Below are positions 13,713 to 23,044 of a stretch of 64,000 nucleotides of DNA, piece after piece (within the stretch, counting starts at the first letter, position 1; each line of letters begins with the position of its first letter). The stretch spans positions 68,528,075 to 68,592,074 of the forward strand of contig OW388294.1 in assembly GCA_936450465.1 (NCBI GenBank), in the 5' to 3' direction. The stretch is from Gibbula magus (taxonomy: Eukaryota > Mollusca > Gastropoda > Trochida > Trochidae). A program made the translations under genes and the position numbers. The notes beneath the pieces were generated by a model. That model saw nothing but the letters and a program-made list of their open reading frames with translations. It had not been told where the DNA came from and searched no databases.

Positions 13713-16216
13713 GCTTCAGCCAGCTCCCCAGATGTCCTCAGGTGTTAACACAGCAGCCGGCGAGCCAGTGTTGACACAATACTGACACGAGCCAGATCAT
13801 CAAACAAAGCGACCAGCCAGTGTTGACTATGTCAACAAATGTATGAGAGAGAGGGGGGATTAATGTTTAACTATGTTCAGATGACCCTCGTCTCGCATTT
13901 TCATCCCTGGGACTAACCCGTGTTTGAAAGATTATTCTGATACAATTTTAAAGAATAAGATATAGTTTTTTTCACTTGATGATTATTTCTTTAATGTATA
14001 TTCAGATTATTTATCTGGAGGAAAATAAATCAGCTATTCATTCATGTTTTCATTCATCAGAAAATACAGTTCATTTACAATAAATGGTTAGGGGGATTTC
14101 AGTGGAGTAACTACATAAAACGTGTTAATATTGTGTCAATCTTATTTAGAAAAAACAACTTAATTATCATGAGCTTTCTTTTTCACACTCCTTCACTTAT
14201 TAAATATTCAATCTGAAATAAAAGACTTGCACTCAGTCTATGCTATTCTAGAGTTGTAGCAAAAATTTGCCTCGCTGTTGACCACTTAGTGACCTTAGAT
14301 GTCCAATCGGACAGGGAGCGTTAATCCTCAACACAAACAGACTACGAACACTCCGGACTGAATAAACAAACAAAGGCGCGTGTCTACTGTCATTGGCGTA
14401 TCTGCATGGAGTAAGCGGAAACATCTCTGGCCTATTCCCCATATGTGCTGAAAATTATCTATTTTTAGGTAACGTCATATATGTTACTATGGTGACTTAA
14501 CTGAGTTATGAATATAATTAGGGTGACCCCTTTTCTATTGTATACCTCCTAATTCTTGAAACAAACAAAGGCTCTCGGACGAGGTCACAAAGAATAAAAG
14601 AGATATTCATTCATTCATAATAATAGAAATTATATCTTTTATAACCAAATGACAGAACAAATTAATATCAAACTGTGACTTTTATCATAAAACTGTAAAC
14701 TGGTGTTGAAAATGATTTTTAGACATTAGTTTTCCAAAATCTTCCCCTGAAAATATATAATAAATTAAAAATAGAGACATCAACTATGTTTATGTGTGCT
14801 TGAGAAGTGTACTTCTAAATGCTTATTTATATTAGACTACCGCTTGTATATGTGAAACTAGACTTACTTTAGTTTATGATTATTGATGTATATCGGAGTT
14901 ACTCCTGATAAAATTGGTTTGATATATCTCCAACCTTAATACACTTGACAATATGTTTACCTGTAAGACAGATCATTAAGTTAATGATAAATTTTTTATT
15001 ACAATGTGTTGATGCATGCTATGACCATGAAACATGATAAGATATTACTTCTAACATGTACTAAAATACTTCAGTGTTGTTTGTCAATTCTCAATATATG
15101 TTTTATGTGTAGATGACAATACGTAGCAATTATATTCATAGCAAGTTATCCCGTTTGCAATAGTCATATTTAATGAGAGACACACACCCATGTGGTATTA
15201 AGTTTCACAAATGTATGCAATCAGGCTCTGTCTTGTGTAATATAAGTTTTTTAATGTAAGTTAAATAGACGCCACATTACTGTATAGTATGTGTTATATG
15301 TCGTAGAATAGTTTATAAAATTCAGACAATATGGTGTTCAAATAAAGTATCTATAAATAAAAGATAAATAAGTTATCTTTAAGTAAAGCCTTATCCATCA
15401 CGGCTGGTCGCATAATTGATTCAACTCACTAGGCCATGTCATTCACCTTCAGTGAACATGTCTTATTCAGCTAAAATCATAATGTAATCAAAAATGTCAT
15501 TGTTCAAGAATAATGTTACTATTTCTATATTGAATCTTAAGGTGAATTCTAACTATATCGTATGAATGTTGAATTGATATTCTGTATTACAATTGTTGCA
15601 TATTTAAATAAGTGACTATCATGTATGTTTATTGTAATATGGACTTATGTAACTATTATTATTAATGGAGTTGAAGTTGTTCTGTATTCTATTTATATAT
15701 CACCTTTTGTATTGAATATGATGTACTGTTAAATATGTTAATGACATTTATTTGACTGATCATTCTGCTGTTTGTGTGTTAATTTTAGGCATGAAGACCT
15801 GGTACCTTTTCCCAATAGCGCAAGTTATAATTCTAGGCCGAAACTTCTAGCGAAAGCAAGAAGCAAGTTTTCAGTTATAAGAACTGAGAGAGCAACAATG
15901 AAAACTCTGTGGTCATTTTCCTTTTATCACATAATGCATTCTTCAGAAATGTAAGACAATGGGCAGATGGATGTAAATGCTTGAAATGTCATTTGATAAT
16001 GGTTTTACATAATTTTAGACAGTAATACTAAAGTTGAATTTATTCTAATCCTTCAATTAACATACATACACCATTTGAGGTACATATCCTATATTAGATG
16101 TATTTAATGAAATGTGTTAAATGAAATTTATAAGATGTCATTATGGTTGAAAAAGTATCTGAAATATTGTAGTTAGGTTATATTACATGGCAATCATTTT
16201 ATGTTATTCAACAATT

Positions 16217-16272
<56 letters not shown>

Positions 16273-16571
16273 TGTTAACTAGTCATAAAGGTCAAACATG
16301 CTCTTGGTACCATGGAAAGAAGTGACCCTGGTGTATAATAAAGGTACACTTCACGTAACTACATAAATTTGGAAGACATCCAGTATAGTGAGTTTGCCCT
16401 GCAGAAAATGTGGTTAATTTATCTGTTTTCACATTCCGAGATTATATGTGACAATTGCTATATAGTAATAACAAAACGAATATTAATCTTCACACATTTT
16501 ATTTGCCCCGTTTCAATGAGAAGACTTAAGGCTAGGAACACTCCCTAAGTCTTCTTTACAACCACGAATGT
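13713..16571. other. Gene-poor left part of the Polinton
   Basis: About 2.9 kb between the left inverted repeat and the first gene. I find no polymerase, capsid or protease motif on either strand. It is AT-rich and contains an (AG)n run at 16221-16269. This is where several Polinton genes would be expected, so it fits loss followed by decay or filling with unrelated sequence. Confidence 0.55.
16221..16269. repeat. (AG)n microsatellite
   Basis: Unbroken AG run of 49 bases within the gene-poor part of the Polinton. Confidence 0.95.
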
Positions 16572-17273
16572 CTATTGAGCTACTTCTTCTTCTTCTTCCT
16601 CATCATCCTCACTACCGTCTTCAGATTCGTCATCACTGTCATCATCAACATCTTTTATGATTTCCATGATCCATGGCTTGTACTTGTAGAGTTTGGAAAT
16701 AACTTGTTCAATCATATTTTCAGCTGTGTCTTCCATAGAGTTAAGAATGTCCAAGGTATTGGGACCATGCCTCAAGCCAAAGACATAGGCAACAACTTGC
16801 CCATACATTTCTTTGAATTTTCTCCAAACTATATTATTCATTTTATTTTCAATCATATCTCCTGACATGTTTAGCTTTTCATACCGCTGTCTCTTTATAT
16901 TCAATAGATCTTCATTCTCCCGACCAACTCTCTTTATCAAACTTCTTATAACCTCTTCTTCACTATCTTTGCTAGTCTTTTGTAATTTATTATGAAATAT
17001 CTTCATGTCATCATCATCATCATCAATATCATCCTTTTCCACTTCTGGGCATTGCTTATCGTGGAGATGTTTCTGTAAACAAATACTATTTAGAAACACC
17101 TGTCCACAATAACAACAGCTTTCTAGAGATTTCTTTGGGGGAAAGGCGTCATCAAACTTTCGTTTCATTGGCTCATTGGCAATTCCGGGAGGTGAAGGTG
17201 AACTTTCATTCCCAGGACACCAGGTTTTTCTGTGTTCATGAGGTCCGTAGTAGATTGGAAGACTATTCCACAA
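16572..17273 (-). CDS. Polinton zinc-finger/acidic-tail protein (likely the C-terminal part of the ATPase gene)
   Basis: A 233-residue open frame. Its start overlaps the end of the ATPase frame in another phase. Residues about 52-75 hold a zinc finger (CCYCGQVF ... HLHDKQCP). Before it, HEHRKTWCPG supplies the His/Cys half of a finger whose CDSC half is at the end of the ATPase frame, so a one- or two-base slip near 17240 has separated the two. Residues 90-210 are mixed helical with no named domain. The last 26 residues are almost all Asp and Glu. The first part of the frame, before the HEHR, is probably not native. I infer that it was once the tail of one long ATPase protein; a separate short gene is the alternative. 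Confidence 0.65.
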   Translation of the reverse strand: MWNSLPIYYGPHEHRKTWCPGNESSPSPPGIANEPMKRKFDDAFPPKKSLESCCYCGQVFLNSICLQKHLHDKQCPEVEKDDIDDDDDDMKIFHNKLQKTSKDSEEEVIRSLIKRVGRENEDLLNIKRQRYEKLNMSGDMIENKMNNIVWRKFKEMYGQVVAYVFGLRHGPNTLDILNSMEDTAENMIEQVISKLYKYKPWIMEIIKDVDDDSDDESEDGSEDDEEEEEEVAQ

Positions 17274-18086
17274 CTATCGCAAGAAGGCATATCGCAGAGA
17301 TTTTCGGCACACGTCTGCACGCTTCGGAGGGTAGACTCTTTCTGAGGATGGTTTTCCAAACTACTCACTTTACAGCCATTAGGACGAAGTCTTTCGTCTG
17401 CTGGTGTATCAGGTTTTAAATCAATTAAAAGATGGCCATAGGGTTCGCTCGTAGCCTCTTCAAATGTTTGCATAAAATGTTGAGATCGGGTTGGATACAT
17501 TTGACGACCTAAGGTCATGATGGATTGTTGGTCTACTGGATTGTTAAACATGACTATATAATGACAGTTTCTACGTTGTGTTGGGTTCCTATTATAGAAA
17601 AGGTTTTGATTGATGGCGATGACAGAGAGGTTACGATGATGGGAACCTTCTGTAAATAGATCTGTTATTTTAGGATCTTTACTAGCCGTTGACATGAGAT
17701 CGTCAAGAACTAGGACATTTCTTACACCTGTGTCAAAAAAATAGTCTTGGTCCAAATCTATGGGAATACCTTGAACAAACTCTACAGGAGGATACACGGA
17801 TTGTAGAATGTCATCATAGAGAGGTTGCCAGCGACGATAAAGCCATAAGATCCGTTGAGGGTAAGGTTTAATCTTGAGGCTTTCCAAAATGTGTCGAACA
17901 AGATACGATTTTCCTGATGATGTTGGCCCGGAAACGATCATGGTGAAGGGGTGTCGTAATGAAACCTCTTGCGGTGGTTGTTGTTGTTGTTGTTGTTTGT
18001 TGTTTGTTTTTGTTTGTTGTTGTTTGTTGTTGTTTGTTGTTGTTTGTTGTTGTTGTTTGTTGTTGTTTGTTGTTGTTTGTTGTTGT

Positions 18087-18124
<38 letters not shown>

Positions 18125-18151
18125 GCTGTTGCTGTTGTTGCTGTTGTTCAT
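17165..18151 (-). CDS. Polinton packaging ATPase (A32/FtsK-HerA type), frame-broken at both ends
   Basis: A 328-residue open frame. Residues 1-60 are Asn/Gln/Thr-rich, read from a CAA-type trinucleotide tract. The NTPase core follows: Walker A GPTSSGKS at residues 75-82, Walker B VLVLDD at 146-151 and a sensor-like VIAINQN at 177-183. Later come FNNPVDQQSIMTLGRQMYP and a YGHLLIDLKPDT ending, all typical of the virus-like DNA-packaging ATPases of Polintons. A half zinc finger (CDSC) sits at 291-294. The frame then slips near 17240 and the last residues to 17165 are out of phase. On the other side the true N-terminus (a zinc finger at 18150-18224) is in another phase across the repeat tract. 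The core looks intact, but the gene is probably no longer functional as a whole. Confidence 0.88.
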
Positions 18152-18224
18152 GTTTGATAGTCATATGTCGCTTTAGACTATCTGGCCAAGAATATGTCTT
18201 GAAACATACTGGACAGGAGTACAT
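17868..18224 (-). pseudogene. N-terminal C2H2 zinc finger and poly-Q of the Polinton ATPase gene
   Basis: The frame opens with a C2H2 finger (CPVC ... LKRHMTIKH, residues 4-25), followed by a Gln run and Gln/Thr/Asn-rich sequence. After the repeat it reads out-of-phase ATPase DNA and stops at 17868. Only about the first 75 bases plus the repeat are meaningful. The ATG (18222-18224) shares one base with the stop of the upstream gene (TAATG), a compact virus-like junction. I infer that it is the true start of the ATPase gene, put out of frame by repeat slippage. Confidence 0.75.
17977..18149. repeat. Coding trinucleotide tract (TTG/CAA type)
   Basis: About 170 bases of TTG repeats broken at intervals by TTTG units, read on the minus strand as Gln, Asn or Thr runs depending on phase. 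It separates the zinc finger from the ATPase core and is the likely site of the frame change. The poly-Cys and poly-Val frames on the plus strand are shadows. Confidence 0.9.
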
Positions 18225-18652
18225 TATGCCTTCTTACTGTAACGATCTGGCTTTCCCTGTTTTGGAAGAGACTTCTTTTTGTGTGATGTGTTTTCTTTAA
18301 CGTTCTTGTCAGGAATGACACACACTTTCTGTGCTCTCCTTTGTATAGCCCTTTCGCGTTTCTCTTGAGCTATGGCTTGCTCCACGACTTGTTGTGTTGG
18401 AGAGACAAAGTTAATTTTGGGTTGTTCAGAATAAGGCATGGCCAGTGCCTGTTCTTTTCGTTTCCTTTCTTCCAAAATTTTAGGCCATTCTGGATCATAA
18501 AGCTCCAGTGTTCTGTCAACAGACAAGTTGCCATGCTGTGCACATTTACCCTGTACTTGCAACAAATAATAGCGAGTCCATTTCTCGGTGTCTGGGACAA
18601 AAAGTTTATACTGACTCATGGTGATGTGTCCTCCCTGAATGTTCTGAAGCAA
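18224..18652 (-). CDS. Polinton small basic protein of unknown function
   Basis: A 142-residue open frame. A second in-frame Met at residue 12 (MSQYKLFVPDTEKW, codon at 18617-18619) is the more natural start. The protein has a compact N-terminal half (residues 12-50) and then a long charged helix rich in Glu, Arg, Lys and Gln (55-115), ending in a Lys/Arg-rich tail (HKKKSLPKQGKPDRYSKKA). The tail suggests nucleic-acid or nuclear targeting. Its stop overlaps the start of the zinc-finger/ATPase frame by one base, so the two were expressed together in the element. I cannot assign a family. Confidence 0.7.
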   Translation of the reverse strand: MLQNIQGGHITMSQYKLFVPDTEKWTRYYLLQVQGKCAQHGNLSVDRTLELYDPEWPKILEERKRKEQALAMPYSEQPKINFVSPTQQVVEQAIAQEKRERAIQRRAQKVCVIPDKNVKENTSHKKKSLPKQGKPDRYSKKA

Positions 18653-18675
18653 ATGAGGTTAGTCATTATCTCGAC

Positions 18676-18678
<3 letters not shown>

Positions 18679-18723
<45 letters not shown>
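18679..18723. repeat. (TA)n microsatellite in the Polinton
   Basis: TA run of about 45 bases between the small basic protein gene and the integrase relic. Confidence 0.95.
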
Positions 18724-18727
<4 letters not shown>

Positions 18728-18732
18728 GTTCT

Positions 18733-18978
18733 GTCAACCTATATTGAATTCAGATCCCTTATCAGATTGAAAAATACCAAGTATATGATATTGTGTTTTT
18801 TCTGTCAAGGCTTTCACCACCTTTGGTAGACTTGAGTGGATAGACCCAAAGATAACGTGAAAATAAATCGAATCTTAAATTGACCTTCAGCTTTCACAGC
18901 TTCGAATAACTTCTTTGGTACGGCATAACTACCAGCATGTTTTGGATCATATAAATATCATGTAATGTAAGGTGCCAT
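18733..18978 (-). pseudogene. Polinton integrase relic
   Basis: The minus strand reads LYDPKHAGSYAVPKKLFEAV, as in the N-terminal region of Polinton integrases. The catalytic core then appears abruptly in another frame: DLFSRYLWVYPLK (first Asp region) and, after another frame change, QSDKGSEFNI (second Asp region). A stop interrupts the start, and a large piece between the N-terminal region and the core is missing. The third catalytic residue (Glu) and the C-terminal part are absent. This is a deleted, frame-shifted relic of an rve-type integrase that could not catalyse insertion. Confidence 0.8.
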
Positions 18979-19094
18979 GATGGATAAATCGGCCTATCCT
19001 ATATCATTCACTGTATTTATATATCTACAAAAAAAGAAGACCAACACAAGAAAAATACATACAATATGTTTATTACAATATCATGATATACCAA

Positions 19095-19260
19095 TCACAC
19101 TGTTGAACCAAGGTAACATGTTTTGCCAGTAGTATCACTCTTTTGGTTTGGTTGTCCTACCATATACAAATAGTCACAGTCTGGTCTTATGTTCAAGCCA
19201 AGGGTCATCTGTATAGGACAGTTCTTGAATGAGTCAAGTCTCAGCGCAAAATGAGTTCTA
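19095..19260 (-). pseudogene. Possible C-terminal remnant of another Polinton gene
   Basis: After the stop of the PC4-like gene a second minus-strand frame stays open to 19095 and reads an ordered, non-repetitive segment (THFALRLDSFKNCPIQ ... DYLYMVGQPNQ) with a final STV. Its composition is protein-like, unlike the empty DNA around it. It could be the tail of a deleted structural gene joined to the PC4-like gene by deletion. I cannot name the family. Confidence 0.35.
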
Positions 19261-20286
19261 CCAGTTGATATAGTCACTAGGATTACACTTCCAACATTGC
19301 AAATGCTCCATTTGACCCTGATGAAAATGTTCATCATCTACACCAAAATCATCATCGTCAACACTATCATCATTATTATCATCATCAGAAAATGGTGGTG
19401 ACCTTAAATTGAGGTATATTGGCGGCCATTCATCTGATGTATTGAAAGGTGTTGCATCCTCATATTGTGGTCTTCCATCAGATGCCGTGGTTTTAATATA
19501 ACCAACAGGATAATGATCAGGTTTCTTCCCCTTAACCAAACTGCTATACCCTGGAATCACTAAGTCCATCTGCTGATCAAATCTTCTGTAGTCTTTATCC
19601 ATCTCCTCACGGATCTGACGTAAGTCTCTTTCCAACTCAGTCTCCTCAACCTGCTCATCAGTCTCCTCTTCTTTCCTTACATCCTCAGGATCATTAGGTA
19701 TCTCATTATCAGCTTCATTGTCGATCTTGGAATCACTCTCCTGCTTTTTCTTAATGGGTTTATCAGATTTCACATCAGATAACTTTCTCTTCCCTGACCC
19801 TTTTGATACCATCTCCTTAAGTTCAGGTACAAAGTCTGGCATCACATCACAACAGTCTCTCAATTTCTTCCACTGATCTTGGGATAGTAGAATACCTTTT
19901 GAGGAAGGTACTAGTTTATCATCATTAAACACCCAGTGTCTGAGATCCACACCATGATCTTCTATGGTGGCATAGACACTGGTTCCAACATGTGTATAGA
20001 AACTTGTCTTACCATACTGCTCTAAGAACTTGAACACTCCTGGTAGTTCTGACCAGTGTTTCAGAGTCAACATAATCCCTCGTTTGGTAGGATAGCTCTT
20101 GCCATTAGGGAAAACATCATACTTGCGGATATGTATACTTAACATTCCATCCCAAGTCTGAGCAGTCACATACACCTCTCCACCCAAGTCCAAATGACAA
20201 CGAGGATCCTGCATCTCTGTCAACTGCTTATCTGCCATAGTGGCTAGTCCATATCTCTCCATAGGGTCCTGGGGTAATTTTGCCAT
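19258..20286 (-). CDS. Polinton protein with two PC4-like DNA-binding domains
   Basis: A 342-residue open frame whose start lies about 130 bases inside the right inverted repeat. Residues 33-82 match the PC4/Sub1 single-strand DNA-binding fold: a VYVTAQTWDGMLSIHIRKY strand pair, then PTKRGIMLTLKHWSEL, the hallmark turn and helix of the family. Residues 103-142 look like a second, weaker copy (VYATIEDHGVDLRHWVF, then SSKGILLSQDQWKKL). A basic segment (GKRKLSDVKSDKPIKKKQ, 165-182) suits nuclear import, and the C-terminal half is acidic and probably disordered. PC4 proteins bind single-stranded DNA and assist transcription or replication; that role here is inferred. The frame is complete and unbroken, the best-preserved gene of the element. 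Confidence 0.78.
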   Translation of the reverse strand: MAKLPQDPMERYGLATMADKQLTEMQDPRCHLDLGGEVYVTAQTWDGMLSIHIRKYDVFPNGKSYPTKRGIMLTLKHWSELPGVFKFLEQYGKTSFYTHVGTSVYATIEDHGVDLRHWVFNDDKLVPSSKGILLSQDQWKKLRDCCDVMPDFVPELKEMVSKGSGKRKLSDVKSDKPIKKKQESDSKIDNEADNEIPNDPEDVRKEEETDEQVEETELERDLRQIREEMDKDYRRFDQQMDLVIPGYSSLVKGKKPDHYPVGYIKTTASDGRPQYEDATPFNTSDEWPPIYLNLRSPPFSDDDNNDDSVDDDDFGVDDEHFHQGQMEHLQCWKCNPSDYINW

Positions 20287-20416
20287 TTTCTATCTTCGAG
20301 GTAAACAGCACAGAGCACCAATAGCGTCAAGAACATAAGACCACTTCTCAAGATTCGAATGAGAATGAATGTATTCATGAAACAAAGTGGCCTTTTATCA
20401 TACCTTGAGAGGGTAT

Positions 20417-20678
20417 AAATGATATCAGTCTGACCGAATTTTAAACAAATCGGTCAATTCAATTAACAATTAAATTGGTCAAACCATATATACGACACTG
20501 AGAACACCTGTGCTACAGGTCTGGACATAAAATGAGAAATCAGTTTGACCGAATTTTAAACAAATCGGTCAACTCAATTAATTTAAGACTATACAAGCCC
20601 ATTCAAAAAAAAATATCCAATGCAGAAAAAAATATCCTATGTATTAAAAAAATAGACTATGCAGGCATTACTACTACT
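20417..20678 (-). repeat. Polinton terminal inverted repeat, right
   Basis: Reverse complement of 13446-13712, ending GGCATTACTACTACT. It contains the same internal hairpin motifs and lies upstream of the PC4-like gene, so it probably holds that gene's promoter. Confidence 0.93.
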
Positions 20679-20684
20679 AACGCG
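20679..20684 (+). repeat. Polinton target site duplication, right (AACGCG)
   Basis: Exact copy of the six bases at 13440-13445. Confidence 0.93.
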
Positions 20685-21151
20685 AGAGCAATATAAATTA
20701 CGTTCCATTTTTATTTGAATAAGATATTCCTGCTTGCTTTGTTTCAAAATCAGAAATGAATTTCAGCACAGGTAAGAGATCATGATCATACTTTTTGCCA
20801 GCTCACAAAAGAAATAACCGCGTCTCGGGCGTTCGGGCGGGTAGTTGTTTCCTCCACAGCCACTGTATGGTCTCCTATAATGTTTTAGTCAATGTACTTT
20901 TGTCAACAGTATGCTAATAATGGGAAAACTAGTATTCAACTTTCAAATATGTGTTAGCAGTTGCTGGGAGATGCTTGCCAAGGGAGAAGTCATTGTTGAA
21001 CATTGTGTTTATCGGATCGGGATTATTCATTCCTTTCCGCTAATTTCAGTAATATTCCAAATATGGTCAATACCAAATCGTGTACAGATGTGATTTGAAA
21101 TATTGCAATCGTAACTGTGCAAGTCGTGTCAGTCTCGAAATGCTAAAGTCC
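20685..21151. other. Unassigned flank right of the Polinton
   Basis: About 470 bases with one slightly GC-richer patch near 20820-20870. No gene or repeat structure was recognised. Confidence 0.5.
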
Positions 21152-21341
21152 GTTTTACAAAGCTGACTTTGCAACTCTTCATTTTCCATTTTTCATTTGT
21201 CAAACGTAAGTTGTAACATTACAAAATGTGTATATTATTTAGATTTATTGATTAAAAATGACAAGTTGACTTTTCGTCCTTAACAATTTCTAGAATTACA
21301 TTTCAACTTTGTAAAGTTGAGAATGGAAAGTTAAGATTGAC
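21152..21341 (+). repeat. Dispersed repeat, inverted partner of 11189-11352
   Basis: See the partner copy. Shared blocks include CTTTGCAACTCTTCATTTTC and CATTTCAACTTTGTAAAGTT. This copy is about 25 bases longer through small insertions. Confidence 0.75.
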
Positions 21342-22169
21342 ATGATTAAAATGTTAGTTTTGCATGGTTGGACTTGTCTTTTCGAGACTTGTATGGTATG
21401 GCTAAAATCCCCTTCCATAAAAAACCTGCGGTTTCTCCTTATCATAAACTACCGGGCAAAAGAAAGTATTCACATTAGTTGGTTTCGATTAATTCAATAT
21501 TTAAACAAAAATAAGATGCATTTGACTATGGCACGATATGATAATACTTATCTGCAGTAGTTTGAATGAATTAATTGGTGACTGTGACTGGTTAAATTCC
21601 AGTTAAAATATAATGGGGTAAGAAATGAAATTCACACCAACATGTCCCCTACCATGTTTAAAATGTTGTAAACGTGTGCAGAATCAGGCACATTTATTAA
21701 TTTTCACATAAAATGTGTCTCATATGTCGAACAGTTGTTTATCATCAAAATAATTTTGAAAATTTGAAATTTAAAATTGTATTTTGTTTAAACAACATTT
21801 TAAAAAATGTAGAATTATTCTTTGACTGCTGACTAAACACCTGTACTTTTCAGTTTTAGACTAGATATCGACTTGAGATATTTGCAATTGAAAATCATAC
21901 ATATGAAAAATCAACTGAGGTGAGTACTTTCTTCCATCGAAAACACAAACATTGATTACCTTTTTAGTAATGCATCCAATTAGCTATGCAAGCTGTTACA
22001 TACTTGTAACAGTAATAAAATGACACCAGAAGGCAGGTGATTCACATATTCCTAGACGAAGGAAATATAACAACTTATAAGGTGGTTTTCACTGTCTTAC
22101 ACAGTAGAGTAAGTATCGCACTATAAAGGTATAATATAGATTACTATGTTTGAATTTTATATATTCCAT
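21342..22169. other. AT-rich stretch without recognisable features
   Basis: About 830 bases. The 72-residue plus-strand frame at its start is not supported by any motif. Nothing else was seen. Confidence 0.5.
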
Positions 22170-22790
22170 TGTCATGTGTATTAATGAAGATGTTTTAAAT
22201 GGCAAGCCTCTTCTGTGGATGTGAAATTTGACTGGAATAAGATTTTCATTATTTACAGAAATGGCTTGAAGGATGTCAAAGTACTTGCATCTCAATACCA
22301 GTTTTTACATGGTATTATCTTCACCAAAATTCGAGATTAAACTTGTTCACAGCTTAACTGGCTGTTTCTGTATTGAGGTGAATGAAAATATCTGTCATGT
22401 TTTTTGTGACTGTAGAGAAATACAAATGTTTTTGGAATGATCTTGAATTTTCGTTTAATGATCATATGCATTGAACAAAATACCTTATTTGTTTGGAATA
22501 ATTGATAATGATAGACTACAGAATCATCTAATATTATCTGCAAAAATATATATTCATTTATGTGATATTAGACAACACGTTCCAAACTAGAAAGATGTTG
22601 GTTATTGTTAAGGAAAATTTTAATGTGGGAAAGGTTATTGCAACTAAAAATAACCATGATAACATGTATTCTATATTACAAATCCAATAATATATGAGAC
22701 TAATCTTTGATTCCTTCTTTCCAAATGATATTGACAACACTCTGAACTGATTGTTGCTCGTGGTAACAATAACAACATTTGACACAAAAT
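22170..22790 (+). pseudogene. LINE ORF2 3' fragment, highly decayed
   Basis: The plus strand shows FDWNKIF, then ASQYQFLHGIIFTKIRD (the region before the zinc knuckle), then a damaged Cys-rich patch and a C-terminal piece (LSAKIYIHL). It parallels the fragments at 10741 and 12590. Frames and stops are scattered throughout. Confidence 0.5.
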
Positions 22791-22926
22791 GAGTAAAATA
22801 TGTTTATGCTTGAAAAACCATATATGTACGCAAAATGACTAGCACATTACAAAGGATAAACGTTAATATATGAGTGACACCTATAAAAGACCATGTGCAC
22901 GTGACGTCATCAGTTGTTTATGCCAT

Positions 22927-23044
22927 CATATTGGTGATCTACCCGACCACCATATTGGTGATCTACCCGACTATCATATTGGTGATCTAACCGACCATCA
23001 TATTGGTGATATACCGGACCACCATATTGGTAGTCTACACGACC
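22927..23044. repeat. 24-bp minisatellite (five units)
   Basis: Unit CATATTGGTGATCTACCCGA plus four bases, repeated five times with point changes. The plus frame reads HHIGDLPD-like octapeptides, because 24 is a multiple of three. The frame has no other support for coding. Confidence 0.88.

Larger units (their letters stand above)
13446..20678 (-). mobile_element. Polinton/Maverick element, short internally deleted form (7.2 kb)
   Basis: The element has inverted ends of about 265 bp beginning AGTAGTAGTAATGCCTGCAT, flanked by a perfect 6-bp duplication (AACGCG). Inside, all on the minus strand, are a PC4-like gene, an integrase relic, a small basic protein, a zinc-finger/poly-Q/ATPase gene and its C-terminal zinc-finger part. 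The ATPase is of the packaging type that defines Polintons. Full elements of this class are usually 15-20 kb and carry a protein-primed DNA polymerase B, protease and capsid genes; none of these is seen. The left 2.9 kb is empty of genes. It is therefore a deletion derivative with intact, mobilisable-looking ends. The genes carry frame breaks, so I infer it is non-autonomous. Confidence 0.93.

Noticed and set aside
17874..18300. Poly-Cys, poly-Val and poly-Leu frames on the plus strand
   Set aside because: They are shadows of the CAA/TTG tract within the minus-strand ATPase gene.
13446..20678. A CRISPR, prophage or bacterial mobile element reading of the virus-like genes
   Set aside because: The terminal repeats, 6-bp duplication, packaging ATPase and rve integrase relic fit a eukaryotic Polinton, and all flanks are eukaryotic.
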